Positions 45,510-52,773 of a stretch of DNA of 64,000 bases are shown here, piece after piece. Both the position numbers and the translations under genes were made by a program. Source of the stretch: JAAELZ01 sp965237485 (GTDB taxonomy: Bacteria; Pseudomonadota; Gammaproteobacteria; Arenicellales; Poriferihabitantaceae); NCBI GenBank assembly GCA_965237485.1, contig CBDEFQ010000003.1, positions 1 through 64,000 on the forward strand. The letters run 5' to 3'. The notes under the pieces were generated by a model. The model was not told the DNA's origin and searched no databases. It saw nothing but the letters and a program-made list of their open reading frames with translations. Each line of letters begins with the position of its first letter. Positions within the stretch are counted from its first letter, which is position 1.

Positions 45510-46508
45510 ATGCCTTATAGCGAAGATGGCCAGCAAGTTTTAGACATTGAAATCGAAGCGCTAATTGCGTTGCGAGATCGCTTGTCTAGCGACCCAGCGG
45601 CTTCGGTGTTGTTTGATCAGGCGTGCGATACGATTCGTGCATGCGCAGGTCGAGTGGTGGTCATTGGCATGGGTAAATCAGGCCACATTTCAAGCAAAAT
45701 TGCTGCTTCATTGGCTAGCACGGGCACCCCAGCATTTTTTGTGCACCCAGGAGAGGCGAGTCACGGTGACTTAGGTATGATCACTCCACAAGATTGCGTG
45801 ATTGCTTTGTCTAATTCTGGGAACACACCTGAAATCTTAAGCATTGTTCCGATCGTTAAGCGGATGGGTGTAAGTCTGATTTGCTTGACTGGAAAACCTG
45901 ATTCAGAGCTCGCCCGCGCTGCAGATATTCATATTAACGTAGAAGTTGATCGCGAGGCCTGCCCGCATAATTTGGCCCCAACCGCTAGCACAACCGCTGC
46001 GCTGGCGATGGGCGATGCATTGGCCGTTGCCATATTAAAATCACGCGGCTTTAGCACCGATGATTTTGCGCGAACTCACCCCGGCGGTATGCTTGGAAAA
46101 CGTTTGTTGTTATACGTTAGCGATTTAATGCATACAGATGACGAACTACCGCTGGTGCACTGTGACGCCACATTTGAAGAATTATTGATTGAGATGACAT
46201 CAAAATCCCTCGGTATGGCGGGCATAGTGAATGCAGAAAATAAGTTGTTGGGCATATTTACGGACGGCGATATCCGCCGAACCTTAGCGCAACCTATTAA
46301 TGCACATACCACATTGGCACGCGATGTAATGACCGCGTCACCGTACACTGTCTCAGCTGATACTTTGGCTGCAGAGCTGGTAAAAGACATGCGCGAACAT
46401 GCGGTGCAGGGCAAACATGCAATTAACGGAGTTTTCGTCACTGATGAATCTGGTCAGGTGTTAGGTGCCCTAAATACACACGATTTACTTCGCGCAGGCG
46501 TAGTGTAA
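45510..46508 (+). CDS. kdsD: D-arabinose 5-phosphate isomerase
   Basis: 332 aa. The SIS domain (residues about 35-175) contains VVVIGMGKSGHISSKIAASLASTG and SNSGNTPEIL, and is followed by the TASTTAALAMGDALAVAIL segment and two CBS domains (about 205-330). It makes arabinose 5-phosphate for Kdo. It heads the kdsD-lptC-lptA-lptB run. The usual kdsC gene between kdsD and lptC is missing: lptC starts 2 bp after this stop. Confidence 0.95.
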   Translation: MPYSEDGQQVLDIEIEALIALRDRLSSDPAASVLFDQACDTIRACAGRVVVIGMGKSGHISSKIAASLASTGTPAFFVHPGEASHGDLGMITPQDCVIALSNSGNTPEILSIVPIVKRMGVSLICLTGKPDSELARAADIHINVEVDREACPHNLAPTASTTAALAMGDALAVAILKSRGFSTDDFARTHPGGMLGKRLLLYVSDLMHTDDELPLVHCDATFEELLIEMTSKSLGMAGIVNAENKLLGIFTDGDIRRTLAQPINAHTTLARDVMTASPYTVSADTLAAELVKDMREHAVQGKHAINGVFVTDESGQVLGALNTHDLLRAGVV

Positions 46509-46510
46509 AT

Positions 46511-46948
46511 ATGCAATTGGATCGCCACAATGTCGTCATGATGTGCGTACTGGCCTTTTTGGTTTTGCTCACTTTATGGATGCAATTTATACTGTTTGAA
46601 AAGCCGGGTTCTGAGGAACAACAAAATGCCAGCAATGACCCCGATTACTATATTGAGTATTTCACCTCATTTGGCGTTGACGCCGAAGGCAAGCAATATC
46701 AGTTAGAAGCAGACCGTCTAGTGCACTACCCTCTCGATAACAAAGCCTTGATCGACCGGCCGCACATTACCCAATATGACGAAAACGGCAACCCAGTACA
46801 TATTTATGCCGATTCCGGTTGGTTATTTTCCGATGGAACTGAGATACTATTGACCGATAACGTCAAAGTAATTCAAAGTCAAGGCACTGGCCTAGGTGGT
46901 GCATCCAAAGCCAAGCGACTGCGCATTAAACTTAAACCCAAAGAATAA
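46511..46948 (+). CDS. lptC: LPS export protein LptC
   Basis: 145 aa, somewhat shorter than the 190 aa of E. coli. A single N-terminal membrane anchor (VVMMCVLAFLVLLTLWMQFILF) and one beta-jellyroll with QYQLEADRLVHYPLDNKALIDRPHITQYDENG. It passes LPS from LptBFG to LptA in the periplasm. Operon position supports the call. Confidence 0.87.
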   Translation: MQLDRHNVVMMCVLAFLVLLTLWMQFILFEKPGSEEQQNASNDPDYYIEYFTSFGVDAEGKQYQLEADRLVHYPLDNKALIDRPHITQYDENGNPVHIYADSGWLFSDGTEILLTDNVKVIQSQGTGLGGASKAKRLRIKLKPKE

Positions 46949-46958
46949 TAAATTGACT

Positions 46959-47600
46959 ATGGTTTCCTCCTTCTCTAATAAACTTTGTTTAATCTTTATT
47001 GGCATTTTAGTGTGCTGTTTTTCTTTAAGTTTCTCAGCGACCGCTTTGGATAGCGATCAAGAACAACCCGCCACCTTAGATGCCGATGAATTCGACATAG
47101 ACCTGCAAACTGGCGTGCGAACCTATCGGGGCAATGTGGTATATCGCCAAGGCTCCATTAAGCTTACTGCCGACGAAATTGTGGCCTATTTAAATGACGG
47201 CGCCCTAGAGCGGGCAATCGCCAGAGGCAATCCGGCGCGTTTTAGCCAACGACCTGAGGGTAAAGATACAGATACGGTTGGGACAGCCTTGCGGATTGAA
47301 TTGGATGATGTGAAAGGCTTTGTAGTGCTGCAAAATAAAGCCAAAGTCATCCAAGATAATAACCAAATTACCGGAAAGAAAATCACCTACGATTTAAATA
47401 CCGAGAAAGTCAAAGTCACCAGCGGGCCACGCAAAAAACCAGAAGAAGATAAAGCTACGCAAACGGTAGGTGGCACTGAATCTGGTGATGAAACTGGGGA
47501 GACTAAGCCCGCAGTAGAGGAAGAATCTTCCCGACCACGCTTGGTGATTCCACCACGGAAAAAGAAAAAAGAACCTAAAGCGGAAACAGACAGCCAGTAA
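46959..47600 (+). CDS. lptA: Periplasmic LPS-binding protein LptA
   Basis: 213 aa from ATG 46959 (an upstream frame extension over lptC is unlikely to be used). Signal peptide LCLIFIGILVCCFSLSFSATA, then the OstA/LptA jellyroll (TLDADEFDIDLQTGVRTYRG, VVYRQGSIKLTADEIVAYLND, GKKITYDLNTEKVKVTSGP). The C-terminal tail is long, acidic then strongly basic (PPRKKKKEPKAETDS), an extension beyond the usual fold. It bridges LptC and LptD. Its stop overlaps the lptB start by one base. Confidence 0.88.
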   Translation: MVSSFSNKLCLIFIGILVCCFSLSFSATALDSDQEQPATLDADEFDIDLQTGVRTYRGNVVYRQGSIKLTADEIVAYLNDGALERAIARGNPARFSQRPEGKDTDTVGTALRIELDDVKGFVVLQNKAKVIQDNNQITGKKITYDLNTEKVKVTSGPRKKPEEDKATQTVGGTESGDETGETKPAVEEESSRPRLVIPPRKKKKEPKAETDSQ

Positions 47601-48370
47601 TGACTGAAGCAGCATCAACGGCGACCGCCAATACACGGTCTGCCGTAAGTACCCTACAGGGCAAAGATCTTGTAAAGAAAATACGCGGCAAAACTATTGT
47701 CGACGGGGTTAGCGTAAAAGTGAGCAGCGGCGAAGTGGTGGGCTTACTCGGCCCCAACGGCGCGGGGAAAACCACCACTTTTAATATGATAATTGGCTTA
47801 ATTCGCCACAACGAAGGCCAAGTATTATTCAACAACACGTCCATTGGCACGTTGGCGATGCATGATCGAGCCAGACTTGGAATTGGCTACCTACCGCAAG
47901 AACCTTCTATTTTCAGACGCCTTACCGTCGAAGAAAATATACTAGCCGTGCTGGAAGCAACCAACAAAGGCAACCCAGAATCTCGCAATAAGTTTGCCAT
48001 GGCTATGCTCAAGGAATTTGGAGTGGACCATAAACAACATGCCATGGGTGTGACGCTATCGGGCGGGGAACGACGACGCGTTGAGATTGCTAGAGCTGTG
48101 GCATTGGAGCCTTCTTTTATCCTACTTGATGAACCCTTTGCCGGCATCGACCCCTTGTCGGTAAAAGACATCCAAAGGGTGATTCGGGTGCTACAAAAGC
48201 GCGGAATTGGTGTCTTAATCACCGATCATAATGTGCGAGAAACACTGGGCATTTGTAATCGCGCATATATCCTAACCGACGGCAAAGTTTTGATCGGCGG
48301 CACGCCTGAACAAATCTTAAGCGATGAACGCGCCCGGCGCGCTTATTTAGGAGACGATTTCACGCTCTAG
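47600..48370 (+). CDS. lptB: LPS export ATPase LptB
   Basis: 256 aa ABC ATPase. Walker A GPNGAGKT (about residue 50), the Q-loop GYLPQEPSIFRRLTVEENI typical of LptB, signature LSGGERRRVEIARA and Walker B FILLDEPFAGIDPLS, H-switch ITDHNVRET. It powers LPS extraction by LptFG. The usual downstream genes (rpoN, hpf) are displaced by IS elements beginning at 48446. Confidence 0.95.
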   Translation: MTEAASTATANTRSAVSTLQGKDLVKKIRGKTIVDGVSVKVSSGEVVGLLGPNGAGKTTTFNMIIGLIRHNEGQVLFNNTSIGTLAMHDRARLGIGYLPQEPSIFRRLTVEENILAVLEATNKGNPESRNKFAMAMLKEFGVDHKQHAMGVTLSGGERRRVEIARAVALEPSFILLDEPFAGIDPLSVKDIQRVIRVLQKRGIGVLITDHNVRETLGICNRAYILTDGKVLIGGTPEQILSDERARRAYLGDDFTL

Positions 48371-48389
48371 CAATCATTCAAATGATTGC
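48370..48389 (+). terminator. Hairpin after lptB
   Basis: GCAATCATT and AATGATTGC form a 9-bp stem overlapping the lptB stop codon, without a T run. It may stabilise the 3' end rather than terminate. Confidence 0.4.
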
Positions 48390-48561
48390 CCGCTATTCCC
48401 TTTAGTTAGCAAGACACAAATTCCGCCTTACGTTTAAGCCAGTAGTGTTGAACAGCGTGCAAAAATGAACAGTTTCGTGGGTGATCAGCGTACAAAACTG
48501 AACACCTTTATTGTTAACTGTCTCGGAGCCATTAATCCGAGGAAACTGTCAGGTGATTTGT

Positions 48562-50060
48562 ATGCCTATATGTACCAAGATACGACGTTTGTGTTTAGTA
48601 GAAGGTCGCAAAGTAAGCGAGGTGTCGCGTGAATTCAATTTATCACGCACCACTATTTATAAATATTTAAACAACGCGCCAAGCGAACCTGAATATCAGC
48701 GGTCGGTGCCAATAGTCTGTCCGAAGCTGGATAAGTTCAAACCTCAGTTGATCAATTTGCTTGAAGTGGACGCAGCTCGCTCAGTGCGAGAAAGACGTAA
48801 TGCAGTTCAACTGTATGAAGAGATTGAGTTGCAAGGGTATCGAGGGGCTTATGACAGCGTTCAACGGTCTGTCAAAGCGTGGAAGGATCACTCGCGGTCA
48901 TGTATTAAACAAGCATTTGTGCCATTGGTTTTTGCACCAGGTGAAGCCTGTCGTTTGATTGGTCACATGAACAAGTCATTCTGGGTGGGTTTGGTGTCAA
49001 GATCAAACTAGCCCACTTTCGTTTATGTCATTCGCGTAAATCATATCTTAGGGCCTATCCCAGAGAAACACAGGAGAGGGTGTTTGATGCACATATTCGG
49101 GCGTTTGATTTCTTTGAGGGCTTACCTCAGAAGATGATATACGATCACCCTAAGACCATAGTCAGTGCATTGTTTAAGGGTAAGCGGCGTGAGTTTAATC
49201 GCCGCTTTCTAAGCCGGATGAATCATTATCTGATTGAACCGATTGCCTGTACACCGGCAGCGGGTTGGGAGAAAGGCCAGGTTGAACGTCAGGTCGGTGT
49301 TATGCGCCAAAGGCTGTTTGTTCCACGGGTGCGCTTTGCTGATTTAGATGAATTAAACCAATGGCTGGAGCAACGTTGTGCTCGACTTGGTGAACGCCCA
49401 CACCCGACTGACAAATCAAGATTAATTGATGAAGTGTTTGCCGAGGAGCAGCCGAGCTTACGTCCCGCGATGGTAGCCTTTGATGGATATTATGAGCGTT
49501 TGGCGCGTGTGCATAAAACCTGTGTGGTGCACTACGACCGCAATCAATACTCCGTACCCTGTCGGTATGTTGGCCAAGCTGTTTCTGTTAGAGCCTATGC
49601 AGATAGGATTAAAGTCGTGGTTGACGATGTGGAAGTGACTTCACATGCTCGCTGTTTCGGTCGTCATCAAATGATCTTTGATCCTTGGCATTATCTGCCC
49701 GTACTGGAGATTAAACCTGGCGCATTACGCAATGGCGCACCGTTTGTTGATTGGGATTTACCCAAGGCACTGCTAACACTCAAAAAACAGTACCTCAAAC
49801 GTGATGGCGGTGACCGAGAGTTTGTACCATTGTTACTATTGATTCACCAGCATGGCTTGGAAACAGTCACGGTGGCCTGTGAGCGGGCATTAGATGCCAA
49901 TACGACTCAGCTATCAGTCATTACCAATTTGGTGCATCGGTTAACGGAACCTGATTCGGCCCAAGTGATGACAATTACCAATGCGCCTGTATTAGCTGTC
50001 CCCTCGGCAGCGAACGTGACCCGCTATGACCCGCTGTGCGCGGAGGTGAGCCATGCTTGA
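48562..50060 (+). pseudogene. istA: IS21 IstA transposase (type b), frameshifted
   Basis: The frame from ATG 48562 has the N-terminal HTH (VSEVSREFNLSRTTIYKYL) and ends at 49011; the remainder is open in the next frame to 50060, with the rve core (YDHPKTIVSALFKG, GWEKGQVERQVGVMR with the Glu). Joining them needs one base near 48950-48960, which gives EACQFDWSHEQV, the typical first-Asp region of IstA. Inactive as read. Confidence 0.8.
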
Positions 50061-50805
50061 ACTTGTTGATGATCTTAAAGCCCTTAAACTACACGGTATG
50101 GCACCATGCTTACCTGAGTTGATAGATTCGCCTCGTTCTAAAGTAACGTTGCAATCTGGGTTAATTAAATTGATGGATGCCGAGCGAACGGACCGAGAAG
50201 TGAGGCGGCTTAACTACCCAATGAAGGTGGCTAAATTCCCTCATCACCGTGATTTACAGCAATTTGACTTTACCCAGAGCGAAGTTGAACCCGCGCTCAT
50301 CGAGGATTTGTCTCAGGCTGACTATATGGACAGAGCCCATAACCTCATCTTTGTCGGTGGCACTGGAACAGGCAAAACCCATTTAGCTACGGCCTTAGGC
50401 ATTAAAGCCATTCATTCAGGTCATCGGGTTCGGTTTTACAATGTGGTGGACCTGGTTAATCTGCTGATCAAAGAACAGCAGGATGAGAAGCAGGGGCGGC
50501 TAGCACGAATTATGCAACCGTTAGATGCGGTGATATTCGATGAGCTGGGATATTTACCCTTCCCCGCATCGGGTGGCGCACTATTATTCCACCTGATCAG
50601 CAAGCTATACGAGAAAACCTCCATCGTGTTTACCACCAAGCTTAATGTCAGTGAATGGGTGCAGGTATTTGGCGACGAGAAAATGACCACGGCTTTGCTC
50701 GACAGAGTGACTCATCATTGCTCAATTATTGAAACGGGTAACGACTCATATCGATTCAAGCAGTCTAGTGCTAAAGCAAAGCTCAAGACTGTCACTAAAA
50801 AATAA
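50053..50805 (+). CDS. istB: IS21 IstB helper ATPase (type b)
   Basis: 250 aa AAA+ protein. Walker A GGTGTGKTHLATALG, Walker B VIFDELGYLPF, sensor IVFTTKLNVSEW. Starts inside the istA 3' end (8-bp overlap), the normal IS21 arrangement. Intact, although its IstA partner is frameshifted. The sequence differs from the IstB at 60599. Confidence 0.9.
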   Translation: MLELVDDLKALKLHGMAPCLPELIDSPRSKVTLQSGLIKLMDAERTDREVRRLNYPMKVAKFPHHRDLQQFDFTQSEVEPALIEDLSQADYMDRAHNLIFVGGTGTGKTHLATALGIKAIHSGHRVRFYNVVDLVNLLIKEQQDEKQGRLARIMQPLDAVIFDELGYLPFPASGGALLFHLISKLYEKTSIVFTTKLNVSEWVQVFGDEKMTTALLDRVTHHCSIIETGNDSYRFKQSSAKAKLKTVTKK

Positions 50806-50886
50806 CATCGCAAGAAAGCAGGATTGATTCATCAACTCAAGTTTCGCTACGCTTCACTTGAGTTGATGATAAAGAAATATTATTGT

Positions 50887-52089
50887 GAGAGTGCAGCATA
50901 ACTCATCGAGTATCTACATAATTTGTTAAAATTAGGCATGCAAAAACCATTCGCCACCCAACGAGATTTATTAGTATCAAGATCAGATTTGGATCATCCA
51001 ATTCTGCATAGTCTTGATGATACAGAAGTGCTATTAGATTGGAGCGAAATAGAGACACTGCTTTCATCTATTTATGCTGGCACTACTGGCCGCCCTAGTT
51101 ATCCATTACTTAGTTTGTTCCGCAGCTTGATGCTGGGAATTTGGTATGAACTGTCGGATAGGGAGTTAGCACAGTGCTTATTTAGAGATTTATTGTTTCG
51201 TAAGTTTTGCCGCTTTGAGTTAGGCGGCGATGTACCTGAAGCTTCGACCCTTGGGCGCTTTCGTAACCAGTTAATGGAGCACGAACTGTGGGATCGCTTG
51301 CTAGGTGAGATCAATCGTCAACTTGAAGCGAAGAACATTATTATGAGCAAGGGGCGCATCAACATTATAGATGCAACACCTATAGAAGCGGCTCGTTCTG
51401 GAAATGGTAACGGCAAAGACGGGACGCCTAAGCGAGACCCTGAAGCGAGCTGGCATGTCAAAAATGACAGCCGAGGTCGAAAGAAGTCTACCTATGGCTA
51501 CTCAGTGCATACGGGAGTTGATGAGGATGGGTTTGTTCAGCGCCAGAATGTGACGCCAGGGCATGTTCATGACAGCCAACTGCGCGATGAATTGCTGTTG
51601 GGCGATGAGACTGCCCTATATGCTGATGCGGCGTATAGTTCTGAGGAGACGCGAGATAAACTGGAGCAACTTGGAATTGATGATCAGGTTCAACGCAAGG
51701 GCTATCGAGGTAATCCGTTGTCAGATGCAGACCGTACCCGTAATGCAGTTATTGCGGTAACGCGAGCAGGTGGCGAACGGCTCTTTGCGACTTACAAGCA
51801 GCATTATGGTTTAGCTCGCACTCGGTTCATGGGGCTAGCGAAGAACCAGACTGTTTACGGCCTAGCGGCGATGGCAGCGAATATCCGTAAAGGTGCTAAG
51901 TTCTTAAGCTTGTATGGCTTGCCTGATTGGCACTATGCTGGATAGTTGTGCCTTTAATATGGCTTAGGTGCTCGAATTGATAAAATAGTGACTAAATGAT
52001 GATCGAATACGCGAAACTGGGCAAATATAGCTCAAAAAATGAGTGCTTCGAAAATATCAAACTAAAATCGTGAGTTACGCTGCGCTCTC
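50887..52089 (+). mobile_element. IS5-type element (type b), copy B
   Basis: 1203 bp, same ends as copy A, with a 5-bp duplication ATTGT on both sides. Inserted in IS21-type element b between istB and the right end. Direct-repeat partner of copy C at 62584, with the CRISPR-Cas locus between them. Confidence 0.93.
50938..51945 (+). CDS. IS5-family transposase (type b), copy B
   Basis: 335 aa from ATG 50938. Nearly identical to the proteins at 33145-34152 and 62635-63642; differs for example at DDTEVLLDWS. DDE motifs intact (IIDATPIEAARSG, YADAAYSSEETRD, GGERLFATYKQ). Confidence 0.92.
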   Translation: MQKPFATQRDLLVSRSDLDHPILHSLDDTEVLLDWSEIETLLSSIYAGTTGRPSYPLLSLFRSLMLGIWYELSDRELAQCLFRDLLFRKFCRFELGGDVPEASTLGRFRNQLMEHELWDRLLGEINRQLEAKNIIMSKGRINIIDATPIEAARSGNGNGKDGTPKRDPEASWHVKNDSRGRKKSTYGYSVHTGVDEDGFVQRQNVTPGHVHDSQLRDELLLGDETALYADAAYSSEETRDKLEQLGIDDQVQRKGYRGNPLSDADRTRNAVIAVTRAGGERLFATYKQHYGLARTRFMGLAKNQTVYGLAAMAANIRKGAKFLSLYGLPDWHYAG

Positions 52090-52158
52090 ATTGTATTTAA
52101 TTGTTCAGTTTTACTCGCTGACAGGTGTCCAGTTTTAAACGCTGATTGACACTTTAAA

Positions 52159-52320
52159 CCTAGATAAATCAGTTAAACGCGGAAAAGACATGTAAGCAAT
52201 TGAAGTGCATAGTGAAATCAAAAAAGTCGCGGTCACCTTATTGGTGATAAGTTTTTTTTGATTTTGCTAGGTGCATCAAGAGCTTGCATGGACTTTCGTG
52301 TTTTAACTGATTTATCTAGG
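52159..52320 (-). repeat. MITE (CCTAGATAAATC family), copy 2
   Basis: 162 bp with the standard 19-bp inverted ends and TSD TTAAA at 52154-52158 and 52321-52325. Opposite orientation to the copies in IS66 and cas1. In this reading direction the element contains the hairpin CCTTA-TTGGTGA-TAAG followed by a T run, like a terminator, although its copy here has one base changed (GATAAGTTTTTTTT). Confidence 0.9.
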
Positions 52321-52342
52321 TTAAAGGGGTCTGACCCCTTTT
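52321..52342. repeat. Short palindrome AAAGGGGTC-T-GACCCCTTT
   Basis: A perfect 9-bp inverted repeat around a single T, immediately right of MITE copy 2. The left half (TTAAAGGGGTCTGAC) recurs at 58174-58188 on the far side of the CRISPR array. The motif itself is common in bacterial intergenic regions. Confidence 0.6.
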
Positions 52343-52354
52343 GCTACTTTTGCT

Positions 52355-52448
52355 ACGAATGGGCTAATGCTAATCATCGATATATCGTGTGGAACGACAA
52401 TGAGTCAACTTGCTAGACAAAAAGTCCATACCCAATGTTGCGTAATCT
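52355..52448 (+). mobile_element. Right-end fragment of IS256-type element (type b)
   Basis: 94 bp matching 24794-24887 (end of the transposase and right inverted repeat, CGACAATGAGTCAACTTGC), nearly identical. The rest of the element is gone. It abuts the leftover cas1 start of a type I-F system. Confidence 0.9.
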
Positions 52449-52477
52449 TCTTGTGCTATTTTCGGAGATGCCCTATA

Positions 52478-52582
52478 GTGAAACAACTCACAGATTTGAA
52501 AGCAATTTTGCACTCAAAACGAGCTAACATTTATTATCTGGACAAGTGCAGGGTAATGCAAAAAAGCGGCCGGGTTCTTTGA
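52478..52582 (+). pseudogene. cas1: N-terminal relic of a type I-F cas1 gene
   Basis: A 34-codon frame from GTG 52478, with GGAG 10 bp upstream, encodes TDLKAILHSKRANIYYLDKC and then RVMQKSGRVL before a stop. LK-x-ILHSKRAN-x-YYL-x-x-CRVM is the recognisable start of type I-F Cas1, unlike the type II Cas1 at 55878 (MIKRVIDISQQSC). The following codons (normally leading to IANTT and GTGTSITQAA) are missing, so the gene was cut at about 52580. It lies directly next to the tracrRNA end of the type II-C locus. Identification is from memory of the family. Confidence 0.75.
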
Positions 52583-52627
52583 GTGTCTTTTTATACATCC
52601 TTCTTCCGTGGACGTAAAAAAGCCCCC

Positions 52628-52738
52628 AAAAAAAGCCCCCACTGGGAGGGCTCCGGGAATTGCTTGAAAGCAGAGCCGACGGAAAATTCATTCCATTGGT
52701 ATGAAAAGCAAGTCAATAGGCCTTGGTCGGTCACACTA
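52628..52738 (-). ncRNA. tracrRNA of the type II-C system
   Basis: Minus-strand RNA of about 110 nt. The first 22 nt (52738 to about 52716, AGTGTGACCGACCAAGGCC) pair with the 3' 22 nt of the crRNA-sense repeat, with two G-U pairs only. Next UGAC is bulged, UUGC pairs with GCGG, UUU faces UUU, and UCAUA pairs with UGUGA-side bases of the repeat start, so the whole 36-nt repeat is covered. Downstream come a small GGAA/UUCC hairpin, a GGCUC/GAGCC hairpin and a terminator (AGCCCTC/GGGGGCT plus T7 at 52652-52628). Promoter TATAAT sits 7 bp upstream. Confidence 0.85.
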
Positions 52739-52744
52739 AATCTA

Positions 52745-52773
52745 ATTATACAGGAAAACATATTATGAGTGAA
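52745..52773 (-). promoter_or_regulatory. Promoter of tracrRNA, overlapping the cas9 start
   Basis: On the minus strand TTCACT (52773-52768) and TATAAT (52750-52745) are 17 bp apart, a good sigma70 match (4/6 and 6/6). A start at about 52738 falls exactly at the first anti-repeat base. The -35 box lies inside the first codons of cas9 (ATG 52765-52767), so polymerase here faces the divergent cas9 translation start. Confidence 0.75.

Larger units (their letters stand above)
48446..52151 (+). mobile_element. IS21-family element (type b), interrupted by an IS5-type copy
   Basis: The left end TGTTGAACAGCGTG and right end (reverse complement TGTCAATCAGCGT) each carry the multiple terminal repeats typical of IS21 (AACTGAACACC on the left, AACTGGACACC on the right). 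istA and istB are inside. The IS5-type element at 50887-52089 sits between istB and the right end. No clear target duplication. Confidence 0.8.

Noticed and set aside
52723..52764. Cas9 start at TTG 52723, 14 residues longer
   Set aside because: No ribosome-binding site, and the stretch is the tracrRNA anti-repeat and promoter region; ATG 52765 has AGGA at proper spacing.
52711..52765. tracrRNA on the plus strand, reading into cas9
   Set aside because: Pairing to a plus-strand crRNA would need two A-C mismatches, and there are no downstream hairpins or terminator. The minus strand has promoter, pairing and terminator.
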